A DNA stretch of 64,000 nucleotides from Centipeda infelix ATCC 43532 (GCF_000234095.1 NZ_JH376800.1:62001-126000), one strand, 5' to 3'; shown: positions 32,073 through 40,681, counted from the first letter of the stretch. A program made the numbers and translations. The notes: generated from the letters alone by a model not told the origin.

Positions 32073-33098
32073 ATGGAAAAGACAGTCAATGAGATCGCAG
32101 AGCTTGTCGGCGGTACCGTTGGTGGGGACGGTACACGTGTGATTCGTGGGCTTGCCGCACTGGATGAGGCGAGCGCGGATGATCTCGCCTTTGCCGTTCC
32201 GCCGCACATCGAGGCGGCGCGTACGGGCGCAAAGGCGGGGGCACTCCTCCTGCCGATGGGGACGGAGGGTTTTGATGGCTCTGTGATTTTCGTTGCAGAT
32301 CCGAAAGCTGCGTTTGCCAAGCTATTGACCATCTTTGTTCCGCCCATCGAGCACGCTGTTGGTGTGAGTGATGATGCGTACATCGGGCGCGGTGTGCAGA
32401 TCGGGGAGGGCGTGACCATCCTGCCCTATGCCTATGTGGATGACTATGCGGTGCTCGGTGCGGGCGTGACGATTTATCCCCATGCCTATGTCGGGCAGTA
32501 CAGCGTGATCGGCGACCACACCGTCGTCTATCCAAGCGCGACCGTGCGCGAACACTGCCGCATCGGTGCCCGCTGCACGATTCACAGCTCCGCCGTGATC
32601 GGCGCGGACGGTTTCGGTTTTACGACCGAGGCGGGCGTACATACAAAGGTGCCGCAGGTTGGCGGTGTCATCATCGAGGACGATGTGGAGATCGGGGCTC
32701 ACGTTGGTATCGACCGTGCGACGCTCGGTGCGACTGTCATCGGCAAGGGCACGAAGATCGACAACCTTGTGCACATCGGACACAACTGCAATATCGGTGC
32801 GAACTGTCTCATCGTTGCACAGACGGGCATCTCCGGCTCGACGAAGGTCGGACACAATGTCACGTTCGGCGGGCAGGTCGGTACGGTCGGGCACATCAAT
32901 ATCGGCGCGAACTCTGTCTATGCCGCACGCTCCGGCATCATCGCAGATATGCCCGAGGGCGTCTTCTGTGCGGGCTTTCCCGTGCAGCCGCATACGGAGT
33001 GGCTGCGCGTACAGGCGGCGATTCGCCGTCTGCCTGAGATGGTGAAAAAAATAAAATCTCTCGAAAAGGAGCTCGCGGATCTGCGCGGGAAGGGCTGA
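32073..33098 (+). CDS. lpxD: UDP-3-O-(hydroxyacyl)glucosamine N-acyltransferase LpxD
   Basis: LpxD adds the second acyl chain in lipid A synthesis. The 341-residue protein has the N-terminal uridine-binding domain (residues 1-95) and then a left-handed hexapeptide-repeat helix with many I-G-x-x repeats. The catalytic His is expected in DNLVHIGHNCNIGANC. A short C-terminal helix (LPEMVKKIKSLEKELADL) follows, as in other LpxD. The ATG at 32073 has AGGAG before it. It is followed after one base by lpxL. Confidence 0.95.
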   Translation: MEKTVNEIAELVGGTVGGDGTRVIRGLAALDEASADDLAFAVPPHIEAARTGAKAGALLLPMGTEGFDGSVIFVADPKAAFAKLLTIFVPPIEHAVGVSDDAYIGRGVQIGEGVTILPYAYVDDYAVLGAGVTIYPHAYVGQYSVIGDHTVVYPSATVREHCRIGARCTIHSSAVIGADGFGFTTEAGVHTKVPQVGGVIIEDDVEIGAHVGIDRATLGATVIGKGTKIDNLVHIGHNCNIGANCLIVAQTGISGSTKVGHNVTFGGQVGTVGHINIGANSVYAARSGIIADMPEGVFCAGFPVQPHTEWLRVQAAIRRLPEMVKKIKSLEKELADLRGKG

Positions 33099-33099
33099 G

Positions 33100-33990
33100 A
33101 TGTTCTCCTACTATGCGATGAAAGCTCTGAGCTTCCTCATCTGCCTCTTGCCGCATCGTGCGGCGATGGCATTCGGTGAGGGGGTGGCGTGGCTTGCGTG
33201 GAACTTCATCCCCGCGCGCCGCAAGGTACTCGCCAAGGAGCAGGTCACGCGCTGTCTCGGCGTTTCGGATGCGGAGGCGGAGCGTATTGCACGCGCGAGC
33301 AGTCTGCGCTTCGGTCCAATGCTTATGGAGGTGCTGCGCTTCCCTGTTATGCACCCACGCATGAGTGCGTATGTCACACTTACGGGGGCGGTGGAGGAGC
33401 TGCGCACGGCTGTCGCCGATGGACGCGGGGCGATCTTTGCCACCTCGCACAGCGGCAACTGGGAACTCATGGGCGGTGCATTCGCCTCGGCGGGATTCCC
33501 CGTGGTGGGTGTTGCGAAGCGGCAGAGCTCGGCGGGGATGGATCGCTTCATCAATGAGTATCGTACGCTCGTCGGTATGCACGTCACCTATCGCTCTGGT
33601 GTGCGCGAGGTGTTCCGTATGATCGACGAGGGCTGGATCATCGGGCTGATCAGCGACCAAGATCCATCGTTGCGCGACGGTGTCATCATTGACTTCTTCG
33701 GGCAGCCGACGAACGCATTCACGGGGGCGGCGGCGATTGCACGGCGGTGCGGCGTACCGATTTTTCCCGTGTTCATTCACCGCGAATCGAACGGACATCA
33801 TACCGTCACCGTTGAACAGGGCATCATGGTCGAAAAAACAGACGACCGTGCGGCGGATGTCAGGCGCGTAACACAGACCGTGAGCATGCACATTGAGAAC
33901 TGGATCCGCAGATACCCAGAGGAATGGTTTTGGCTGCATGACCGCTGGAAATCTTTGCGGGAGAAAGCAGACGAAAAGAGTGAGCCATGA
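33100..33990 (+). CDS. lpxL: LpxL/HtrB-type lipid A acyltransferase
   Basis: The 296-residue inner-membrane enzyme adds a secondary acyl chain to lipid A. It has one N-terminal membrane helix and the acyltransferase motif H-x4-E as HSGNWE, then the conserved ISDQDP and FGQPTNAFTGAAAIARRCG segments, and the closing RYPEEWFWLHDRWK. Length and motifs are normal. It is the last gene of the envelope cluster. Confidence 0.93.
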   Translation: MFSYYAMKALSFLICLLPHRAAMAFGEGVAWLAWNFIPARRKVLAKEQVTRCLGVSDAEAERIARASSLRFGPMLMEVLRFPVMHPRMSAYVTLTGAVEELRTAVADGRGAIFATSHSGNWELMGGAFASAGFPVVGVAKRQSSAGMDRFINEYRTLVGMHVTYRSGVREVFRMIDEGWIIGLISDQDPSLRDGVIIDFFGQPTNAFTGAAAIARRCGVPIFPVFIHRESNGHHTVTVEQGIMVEKTDDRAADVRRVTQTVSMHIENWIRRYPEEWFWLHDRWKSLREKADEKSEP

Positions 33991-34018
33991 GGCATTTGCT
34001 TCATGGCTCACTCTTTTT
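33974..34018. terminator. bidirectional terminator between lpxL and the FtsA-like gene
   Basis: A 17-bp inverted repeat (GAGTGAGCCATGA type) is flanked by A and T runs, serving two convergent genes. Confidence 0.85.
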
Positions 34019-34028
34019 GCTGTTGGGG

Positions 34029-36512
34029 TCAATCGTAACGCATGAGGTCGTCGATGGTAATGTTATCGCCGCTTTGTGCGGGGGCAGGAGGTGTCTGGGG
34101 TTCTTTCGGTGCGGTATCTGCACCGCTCTGCGGCAGCGCAGTGCGTGCAGCGATGCCGGAGAGGATGGCACTCGCTGCGGGAGTATCTACTGAGGATTTC
34201 GCTGCGGCTGCTCCTGCGGTTTCGAGCGGTGTGAATGCAACCTCCAATGTGTCACCCGTATGGATGGGACTGGTGAAGTCCGCCTTGACACCGTTGACGA
34301 GGAGGGTGAAGGTGACGCGGCTCGTTGCGGGCGGCGGGGTGAAGCCGACGGCGAGCAGTGCCTCGCTGACGTTCGCTGTGCCCGTTCCCTTTTGGTAGGC
34401 GATGACAGCTCCGTCCTCGACCACCGATCCCGGCGATGCCTTGTGACCGTTGATGGTAAGCGAGAAACCGGAGGCGGGCACCTGATGCTCTTTGCCCTCG
34501 TAGGTGATGGTTGCGTAGGAGGCGGCTGCAGAGAGGTCGAGGACAGTTTCGATGGTCGGGATCGCGGTCTCCTCGTACTCGATGACATCGCCCTCGTGCA
34601 GCATGGTGGAGAGTGGTGCAGGGGCATCGTTCAGCGTGATTTTCGGCAGAGTGGAGAAGCGGCGTGCCTCTCCGTTCAACGTATAGGAGATGCGCCGTCC
34701 CGTGGGTGGGAGGTGCTCCGCCCTCAGCACCTCACCGAGGGTACGCTCGCGGCGCGAGACAATGACATCGCCGTCACGCAGAATGGGATCGCCGTCGGGC
34801 ACGCTCTCGTTGACGAGAATGCTCGCTGCGACGGTTGTTTCCTCCCCGTTGAGGATGACGGTGTAGCCATCGATCGTGCCGACGATTTCGCTTAGACGAA
34901 TTTCGGGCTGTGTTCCGTTTTCGCCCGCGACGAGCTTGATCCGGCAGTCATCGTGAATGGGGGAATCGAGGCTTGCGCTCTTACCGTCGATTGTGATCTG
35001 TGCGAGCGTACCCATCGTGCCCGGGAAACTGCGCCGCTCGCCGTTCACGGTAATCATCAGGCCCATGCCGGGGCGGCCGTTGTATTTCCGCAGACTGATG
35101 CCGGCGGCGAGCAGGGCATCGGAGACGTTGAGCTCACGGAAGTTGAAGAGACTGTACTCGATGTCGTTGATCCAGACAGCGAGGAAGTGCAGTGTATTGA
35201 TGGAGGCGATCTTGAGGATACCGAGCGGCGTGACTGCATCGGGCGCGTGGAGCTCGGCGGGCAGATCCGCAACGCCGTCTACCTCGTCGGGTTGCCGTAC
35301 GGCAACGCGGCCCTCGGGAATGCCGAGGGCACCCGCCACGAGCTCCGGCATCATGGGGGTGCGTGCGCCGCCACCGACAAGCATGACCGCCTGCGGTGCC
35401 TCGCCGTTCAGTTCCAAAATCTGCTTTGCAATCGCCGTCGCGAGATGTTCTACGCTCGGCTTGATCGCGGTGAGGACCTGATCGGCACTGAGCGAAAGCT
35501 TCATACCGAGGATATCCGTGAACGAGACATCCTGTCCGTCCGCCGCCTTGCGTTTGATGTCCTCGGCGATGTTGAAGTCGAGCAGGTACTCACGCGAGAT
35601 TGCCTCGGTGATCTCATCGCCTGCCATTGGCACCATACCATAGGCGATGACAGAGCCGCCGCGTGTGATGGCAACGTCGGAGGTACCCGCGCCGATATCG
35701 ACGAGGACGAGATTGAGGTGACGCATCGTCGGCGGGATGAGGACGTTGATGCCCGCGATCGGCTCAAGGGTTAGTGCGCGCATTTCAAGATGTGTCTCGC
35801 GCAGCGCGGACTGCATGGAGTCGACAACCTGACGTGGGAGAAAGGTTGCAATGACGGTTGCCTTTGCGTGTCTGCCGCGCTGTCCGACGAGCGTCTTGAG
35901 CTCATTGCCGTCGAGCTCATAGCGGATCGTACTGTAGCCGACGCAGTAGTAGCGTGTCGGATCGTCGACGGTGTGTGAGTGCGCGAGTTTTTTCTGCGCT
36001 GCCTGTACGCCGGCAAAGTCGAGGTCGCGCTGCTGTGCGGGGGTGATCGTGCCCGTGATGTCCTGCTCCGCATCAGCGGTCATGGTGTAGAGTGCACGAC
36101 CCGCAGCCGCCACGGCGGCATTGCTCAGTGTTCCCGTGCGCTCGGTGAGCCGGCGCTTGACCTCACGGATAATGGCGGCGACTTGTGGCACATCGTGAAT
36201 CTGCCCGTCAAGCATGGCACGGGTCTTGTGCTCCATGCGCTCCGTGGCGAGGATGTGGAGGAGTCCCTCCCGCTGTTCGGCGACAATGCCGATGACACTG
36301 CGTGTGCCGATGTCCAGCGCGAAGACCAGTTCCGTGGGCCGTTCGCGCTGCACCGTAGTCGGACGGCCCGTTGTCTCACTTTTTTTCGGACGGCCGCGTC
36401 TTTTTGCCGTCGTGTCCGCCAACTCCTCCTGCACACGTTTTTTGGGGCGTCCTCGGCGTTTGGAAGGTGCATCCCCGTTGATCTCTTCGTTTGTTTTATC
36501 CGGATCCGTCAT
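34029..36512 (-). CDS. FtsA-like actin-family ATPase with AT-hook-like N-terminus
   Basis: The 827-residue protein carries two copies of KRRGRPKK near residues 18-25 and 37-44, which are AT-hook-like. An FtsA/PilM-type actin fold follows: phosphate-1 ALDIGTRSVIGIV (65-77), the inserted SHS2-like region, phosphate-2 LVDIGAGTSDVAI, and the adenosine motif VMLVGGGARTP. Residues 440-780 are several small beta-rich units with repeated ITVNG-, VILNGEE- and TLNGE-type strands, resembling ubiquitin-like or copper-amine-like folds; the tail ends in NITIDDLMRYD. True FtsA has about 420 residues and an amphipathic C-terminal helix; this one has no such helix. Long FtsA-like proteins exist in Firmicutes beside FtsA, with unclear function. 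GGAGAG precedes the ATG. Confidence 0.82.
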   Translation of the reverse strand: MTDPDKTNEEINGDAPSKRRGRPKKRVQEELADTTAKRRGRPKKSETTGRPTTVQRERPTELVFALDIGTRSVIGIVAEQREGLLHILATERMEHKTRAMLDGQIHDVPQVAAIIREVKRRLTERTGTLSNAAVAAAGRALYTMTADAEQDITGTITPAQQRDLDFAGVQAAQKKLAHSHTVDDPTRYYCVGYSTIRYELDGNELKTLVGQRGRHAKATVIATFLPRQVVDSMQSALRETHLEMRALTLEPIAGINVLIPPTMRHLNLVLVDIGAGTSDVAITRGGSVIAYGMVPMAGDEITEAISREYLLDFNIAEDIKRKAADGQDVSFTDILGMKLSLSADQVLTAIKPSVEHLATAIAKQILELNGEAPQAVMLVGGGARTPMMPELVAGALGIPEGRVAVRQPDEVDGVADLPAELHAPDAVTPLGILKIASINTLHFLAVWINDIEYSLFNFRELNVSDALLAAGISLRKYNGRPGMGLMITVNGERRSFPGTMGTLAQITIDGKSASLDSPIHDDCRIKLVAGENGTQPEIRLSEIVGTIDGYTVILNGEETTVAASILVNESVPDGDPILRDGDVIVSRRERTLGEVLRAEHLPPTGRRISYTLNGEARRFSTLPKITLNDAPAPLSTMLHEGDVIEYEETAIPTIETVLDLSAAASYATITYEGKEHQVPASGFSLTINGHKASPGSVVEDGAVIAYQKGTGTANVSEALLAVGFTPPPATSRVTFTLLVNGVKADFTSPIHTGDTLEVAFTPLETAGAAAAKSSVDTPAASAILSGIAARTALPQSGADTAPKEPQTPPAPAQSGDNITIDDLMRYD

Positions 36513-36600
36513 GTCAATCTCTCCTGATCCTTTGTCAACTAATGTATAACATTATATTTATTCGTTTCTTTTTAAAAAAATCCTGCCATGCAGCGCATAC

Positions 36601-36646
36601 AAAAAGGTCAGAACAGAGCCGCCGCGGGGGCAGTTCCACTCTGACC
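36601..36646 (-). terminator. terminator of the 6S-like RNA
   Basis: On the minus strand GGTCAGA and TCTGACC pair across a GC-rich inner stem and are followed by TTTTT. The 5-prime arm contains AGAGTGGAACTGC, which recalls the T-box, but no T-box leader architecture is present. Confidence 0.75.
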
Positions 36647-36836
36647 ACAAGAGAGGGGTCTGAAATGCCGTATGACTTATATGTCTATACCTGCGTAAAG
36701 CAGGTGGGTACCCTAAGTCCGGCTGCCGCGTTCTCGCGATGAGCATCGCGTTCACCGGAATCAATTCGGATTCCCTGAAAGATCTGTAGGTTAGACATTG
36801 CTAAGGCACACGCACACCTAAGGCTCACCTTCTTGT
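36647..36836 (-). ncRNA. ssrS: probable 6S RNA
   Basis: A 190-base RNA on the minus strand is framed by a good promoter and a U-tailed terminator and has no credible reading frame. Its ends pair: ACAAGA (36836-36831) with TCTTGT (36652-36647). Further inside, GTGCCTTA-type bases pair with TAAGTCATAC, and ATGTCTA (36798-36792) with TAGACAT (36687-36681). At the top is the hairpin GCGATG/CATCGC (about 36735-36750). A rod of paired ends, a central open region and a terminal hairpin in about 190 bases is the shape of 6S RNA, which binds the housekeeping RNA polymerase. The identity is inferred from shape and size, since I cannot run a covariance model. Confidence 0.6.
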
Positions 36837-36841
36837 CCATT

Positions 36842-36870
36842 ATGATAGCATAAAAAAAATCGACCTGCAA
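36842..36870 (-). promoter_or_regulatory. promoter of the 6S-like RNA
   Basis: On the minus strand TTGCAG (36870-36865) and TATCAT (36847-36842) are 17 bases apart. Transcription would begin near 36836, matching the paired 5-prime end of the RNA. Confidence 0.65.
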
Positions 36871-36956
36871 GACTTGACAAATGCAGGAAGAACAATTTGA
36901 TGGAACAATTTGAAATCTGTCTTTTCGGAAAACTTCATCGAAATGTGCGCGACCTC

Positions 36957-36985
36957 TTTTCCTCGGGAAAATCCCGTGTTATAAT
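36957..36985 (+). promoter_or_regulatory. promoter with internal palindrome before dhaL
   Basis: TATAAT at 36980-36985 has a weak -35 (TTTTCC) 17 bases upstream. The perfect palindrome CGGGA-AAA-TCCCG (36964-36976) lies between the two boxes, a place where a regulator would block or help polymerase. The rest of 36513-37031 is filled by the 6S-like gene and AT-rich spacers. Confidence 0.45.
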
Positions 36986-37031
36986 AGATATGAGAATATG
37001 GAATTGTTGAACTACAGGGAAAGATGGGGCG

Positions 37032-37661
37032 ATGGAGATGGCAAACGTACGGGATGCCGTTGGTGCAGTCATTACCGCGATTATGGCGCAGAAAGATTAT
37101 CTCACGGCAGTGGATGCAAAGACCGGAGATGGGGATCACGGTCTCAATATGGCACGTGGTTTTACGGCGGCGGAGGAGCGTCTGGCGGAGCTGCCGCCTG
37201 ATGCGCCGATCAAGGATGTCCTCCATTACATTGGACGTGCGTTCATCGAAAATGTCGGCGGCGCGGCGGGACCTCTCTACGGCATCGCCTTCGTGCGTGC
37301 GAGTGAGGCAGTGAATGACAAGACGCGGCTCGACGTGCACAGCTTTGAGAAACTCTTCACGGCGGGCATTGACGCGATCCAGCGGCGCGGACGTGCCGAG
37401 CGTGGAGACAAGACGATGCTCGATACGCTCATTCCGATCCGCGACGCGTTCCGCGCGGAGAATGCGGATGGCAAGAGTCTGCGCGAATGTCTTGAGGACG
37501 CGCTGAATGCAGGACGTGCGGGCGCGGAGTACACGAAGACGATTGCGGCGCGTCGTGGCCGTGCGGCACTCATTGGCCCGCGCAGCATCGGCATCGAGGA
37601 TCCGGGTGCGATGAGCTCGCTCATCATGTTCCGCGCGCTGTGCAGCTATCTGCGCGGCTGA
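37032..37661 (+). CDS. dhaL: DhaL-like (DAK2) kinase subunit
   Basis: The 209-residue protein is an all-helical DhaL domain, the ADP/ATP-binding half of PTS-dependent dihydroxyacetone kinase. The metal-binding motif is GDGDHGLNMARG (near residues 32-43), and GGAAGPLYG, GDKTMLDTL and IGPRSIGIEDPGA are all in place. No dhaK or dhaM is present, so it either works with distant partners or on another substrate, as with some stand-alone DAK2 proteins. It precedes gltX by 33 bases. Confidence 0.88.
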   Translation: MEMANVRDAVGAVITAIMAQKDYLTAVDAKTGDGDHGLNMARGFTAAEERLAELPPDAPIKDVLHYIGRAFIENVGGAAGPLYGIAFVRASEAVNDKTRLDVHSFEKLFTAGIDAIQRRGRAERGDKTMLDTLIPIRDAFRAENADGKSLRECLEDALNAGRAGAEYTKTIAARRGRAALIGPRSIGIEDPGAMSSLIMFRALCSYLRG

Positions 37662-37694
37662 GATTAGAGCATTGCAGTTTGGAGGAAATATACG

Positions 37695-39170
37695 TTGACA
37701 ACTACGGAGATTCGCACCCGTTTTGCACCGAGCCCGACGGGCTATATGCACATCGGCAATCTGCGCACGGCGCTCTATGCCTATCTCTTTGCGCGTGCAA
37801 ATGACGGGACTTTTATCCTGCGAATTGAGGATACTGACCGGAATCGTTACGTTGCGGATGCAGTGGACTTTATCCGCCGCACCCTCGATGCGGCGAAAAT
37901 CGTACCGGATGAGGGACCCGATGAGATCGGCGGCGACTATGGGCCCTACGTTCAGAGCGAGCGCATGGAGATCTACAAGGAATACGCCGAGCGGCTTGTT
38001 GCAAGCGGACACGCCTACCGCTGCTTCTGTAATCATACGGAGGAGGCGGAGCCTGTGGACGGCGAGAAGTCGTTTGGCGGCTATCCGCGTACCTGCCGCG
38101 ACCTTAGTCCCGCCGAGGTGGAGGAACATCTCGCGCGCGGTGAGGAATATGTCATTCGTCAGAAGATGCCGCTCGTTGGTGAGACAACATTCTACGATGT
38201 CCTGCATGGAAATGTCACGATCCCGAACACGGAGCTCGAGGATCAGGTGCTCCTCAAGCGCGACGGAATGCCGACGTATAACTTTGCAAATGTCATCGAC
38301 GACCATTTGATGAAGGTGTCGCATATCATCCGCGGCACGGAGTTCATCACCTCCACACCGAAGCACGTACTCCTGTACGAGGCGTTTGGCTGGGAAGCTC
38401 CCGTGTTCGTCCACCTCGCCCCCGTCATGGGACGCGATGACGAGACGGGCAGGACGAGCAAGCTCTCGAAACGGCACGGTGCGACGAGCTTTGACGATCT
38501 CGTAAAGATGGGGTACCCCGCTGAGGCGATTGTGAACTATGTTGCGCTGCTCGGCTGGAATCCGAAGACGACGAATCAGGAAGTCTTTTCGATGGATGAG
38601 TTGATCGAGGCGTTCTCGCTCGAAGGGCTCTCGAAGTCGCCCGCCGTCTTTGACTACGACAAGCTTGGCTGGATGAGCGGGGAGTACTTCAAGGCAATGT
38701 CGGATGCGGAGTTCACCACTGCTGCACGCCCCTATGCAGGGGATCTGCCCGCACATCTGGAGGCCCAGTGGCCGGCGATCGCCCGCCTCCTGCGCACGCG
38801 CGTGACGAAGCTCTCCGACGTGCGCCCTGCGATTGCATTCCTCATTGAGACACCGCCGTTCGATGCGGCCCTTTATGAAAACAAGCGCAACAAGGTGACG
38901 CCGGAAGCGGCAAAGGAACTCCTGCCCGTGCTTATTGACATCCTTGCGGCACTGCCCGCAGAGCACTGGGAAAACGGTCTCCTCTATGCCCTGCTTGAGG
39001 AGTGCATCGAGCGCGAGGGATGGAAGAAAGGCACGGTCATGTGGGTGCTGCGCATCGCAGCGGCAGGGCAGGCAGTCACGCCGGGCGGCGCGACGGAGCT
39101 CCTTGCCATCCTTGGCAGAGAGGCGGGGCTTAGGCGTCTTGAGGCGGCACTTGCGCATCTTTCGGCATAA
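37695..39170 (+). CDS. gltX: glutamyl-tRNA synthetase
   Basis: The 491-residue class I enzyme charges tRNA-Glu. The HIGH motif reads HIGN in FAPSPTGYMHIGN and the KMSKS motif reads KLSKR. The zinc-site region has Cys residues (YRCFCNHTEE and RTCRD). The C-terminal anticodon-binding helices are complete. The start is a TTG at 37695 with TTTGGAGG ahead. Two tRNA-Glu genes follow directly, bringing the enzyme and its substrate together. Confidence 0.96.
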   Translation: MTTTEIRTRFAPSPTGYMHIGNLRTALYAYLFARANDGTFILRIEDTDRNRYVADAVDFIRRTLDAAKIVPDEGPDEIGGDYGPYVQSERMEIYKEYAERLVASGHAYRCFCNHTEEAEPVDGEKSFGGYPRTCRDLSPAEVEEHLARGEEYVIRQKMPLVGETTFYDVLHGNVTIPNTELEDQVLLKRDGMPTYNFANVIDDHLMKVSHIIRGTEFITSTPKHVLLYEAFGWEAPVFVHLAPVMGRDDETGRTSKLSKRHGATSFDDLVKMGYPAEAIVNYVALLGWNPKTTNQEVFSMDELIEAFSLEGLSKSPAVFDYDKLGWMSGEYFKAMSDAEFTTAARPYAGDLPAHLEAQWPAIARLLRTRVTKLSDVRPAIAFLIETPPFDAALYENKRNKVTPEAAKELLPVLIDILAALPAEHWENGLLYALLEECIEREGWKKGTVMWVLRIAAAGQAVTPGGATELLAILGREAGLRRLEAALAHLSA

Positions 39171-39191
39171 GTGTGGGCTGCAAAAAAATGC

Positions 39192-39220
39192 TTGCGTTTT
39201 CCAGGATTCCATGATATAGT
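39192..39220 (+). promoter_or_regulatory. promoter of the tRNA-Glu pair
   Basis: TTGCGT and TATAGT lie 17 bases apart and end 18 bases before the first tRNA. Confidence 0.65.
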
Positions 39221-39238
39221 ATCTCCTGTTGACATAGT

Positions 39239-39313
39239 GGCGCCTTCGTCAAGTGGTTAAGACACCGCCCTCTCACGGCGGGTTCATGGGTTCGAATCCC
39301 ATAGGCGTCACCA
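39239..39313 (+). tRNA. tRNA-Glu (CTC), copy 1
   Basis: A full cloverleaf is visible: acceptor GGCGCCT/AGGCGTC, D stem GTC/GAC, anticodon stem CCGCC/GGCGG with loop CTCTCAC (anticodon CTC), and T arm ATGGG-TTCGAAT-CCCAT. The CCA end is encoded. Confidence 0.96.
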
Positions 39314-39320
39314 ATCCATC

Positions 39321-39395
39321 GGCGCCTTCGTCAAGTGGTTAAGACACCGCCCTCTCACGGCGGGTTCATGGGTTCGAATCCCATAGGCGTCACCA
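39321..39395 (+). tRNA. tRNA-Glu (CTC), copy 2
   Basis: Identical to copy 1 over all 75 bases, including CCA, after a 7-base spacer. The identity of both points to recent duplication or gene conversion. Confidence 0.96.
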
Positions 39396-39407
39396 TTGTA
39401 ATAGATA

Positions 39408-39430
39408 GGAGCTGCTATGCAGCTCCTTTT
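39408..39430 (+). terminator. terminator after the tRNA pair
   Basis: GGAGCTGC and GCAGCTCC pair around TAT and are followed by TTTT. Confidence 0.8.
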
Positions 39431-39475
39431 ATGTTTTGCGGTTCGGGATTTTCCGTGTCTGCGAGGGAGGCTGCG

Positions 39476-40234
39476 ATGCTCTTTTTATCGATGCTTCTCA
39501 TGGGGGGGATCATCGGATTTGTCGGAGCAGGCGGCAGCGGCGTTATCATTACACTGCTCGTCGTCGGCTTTGGCGTTCCCATTCATCAGGCACTCGCCGT
39601 CGCACTTGGTTCGATGGCGTTCACGACACTCTCGGGGGCGATCAGCCACTACCGTGAGCGTGAGGTTGTTCCGCTGACGGGCGCGGTGCTCGGTACAGGA
39701 GGTCTGTTGGGTGCACTGATCGGTGCGGTGCTGTCGAACCATATCGAGGCACCGAACCTCAGCCTGTTTACAGGTGTGATGCTGCTTTCGAGCGCACTCC
39801 TTCTATATCTGCGGATCTATCAGGCGGTGTGGCTCGGACGGCAGATCCCCGTGCGTGAGGAACTGCTGACGGGGCGGCGGCTTTATCTCTGCGGACTGCC
39901 CGTCGGCTTCCTGTGCGGTGTCCTCTCGGGTGCGTTTGGCATCGGCTCAGCGGCATACATCCAGATCGCGCTCATGGTGATCTTTGGCGTGCCTCTTTTG
40001 CAGGCGATCGGGACGACGATGATGATTATTGTCCCGATCTCCATCAGCGGCGGTATCGGCTACATCCTGTACGGACAGCTCGAGCCGTGGCTCTTCATCC
40101 AGACCCTTGTTGCACTCTCGGTCGGTTCGTTCTTCGGAGCGAAGCTGACACATCTTGCACCGCTGCCCGTGCTTCGGTTCTGGATTGTGGCGCTGCCCAC
40201 AATCGGCGGGATGATTATGGTATTCTTTCGATAG
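39476..40234 (+). CDS. TSUP (TauE/SafE) family membrane transporter
   Basis: The 252-residue protein has about eight membrane spans and the TSUP features GFVGAGGSGVIITLLVVGFGVPIHQALA near the start and the repeated half with GVLSGAFGIGSAAYIQ. This family exports or imports sulphite, sulphonates, thiosulphate or similar sulphur compounds. The ATG at 39476 has GAGGGAGG before it; the longer frame runs back through tRNA-Glu and is not real. Two rhodanese-like lipoproteins follow, which supports a sulphur role. Confidence 0.88.
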   Translation: MLFLSMLLMGGIIGFVGAGGSGVIITLLVVGFGVPIHQALAVALGSMAFTTLSGAISHYREREVVPLTGAVLGTGGLLGALIGAVLSNHIEAPNLSLFTGVMLLSSALLLYLRIYQAVWLGRQIPVREELLTGRRLYLCGLPVGFLCGVLSGAFGIGSAAYIQIALMVIFGVPLLQAIGTTMMIIVPISISGGIGYILYGQLEPWLFIQTLVALSVGSFFGAKLTHLAPLPVLRFWIVALPTIGGMIMVFFR

Positions 40235-40269
40235 ATTGCCGCACTGCGGCACGGATTGGGGGGGAATCT

Positions 40270-40674
40270 ATGAGAAAGATTTTGGCAGTTCTGCTGCTCA
40301 TGTCGGTTGCGTTTTCCATTCTTGGGTGTGATGGAGGAGCGCCCGAGGAACGCAAGGAGCAGGCGAAATACCGCCGAATTACAGCGGATGAAGCACAGGT
40401 GCTCATGCAAAAGACGCAGGACTATCTGATCCTTGATGTGCGCTCGCCGGAAGAGTTTGCCGAGGGGCATATTCCGCACGCGATCAACATCCCGATGGAT
40501 CAATTCGGCGAGGAGCCGCCGCGGGAACTGCCTGACCGCAGACAGACGATTTTCGTTTACTGTGTCAAGGGAATTCGCAGTATGAATGTTGCCAATCGCC
40601 TTGCCCACATGGGGTATAAAAATATTGTCGAGATGGGCGGTATTCAGGATTGGCACGGTGCGATTGAGAAATAA
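40270..40674 (+). CDS. rhodanese-domain lipoprotein 1
   Basis: The 134-residue protein has a lipoprotein signal ending in SILGC and one rhodanese domain: LILDVRSPEEFAEGHIPHAINIP and the active Cys in VYCVKGIRSMNVA. Rhodaneses carry sulphur as a Cys persulphide. Its lipid anchor places it outside the inner membrane. It starts 35 bases after the TSUP gene and has a paralogue downstream. The loop after the Cys (CVKGIRS) differs from that of copy 2 (CRSGARS), so the two may not handle the same sulphur donor. Confidence 0.88.
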   Translation: MRKILAVLLLMSVAFSILGCDGGAPEERKEQAKYRRITADEAQVLMQKTQDYLILDVRSPEEFAEGHIPHAINIPMDQFGEEPPRELPDRRQTIFVYCVKGIRSMNVANRLAHMGYKNIVEMGGIQDWHGAIEK

Positions 40675-40681
40675 TTATTTG

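Noticed and set aside
36601-36646. T-box-like sequence AGAGTGGAACTGC in the terminator on the minus strand
   Set aside because: No specifier stem-loop, the next gene is an FtsA-like protein, and the upstream RNA folds on itself as a rod ending at 36647.
39335-39475. N-terminal extension of the TSUP protein through tRNA-Glu
   Set aside because: It would translate the second tRNA gene and its terminator; a good ribosome site lies before 39476.
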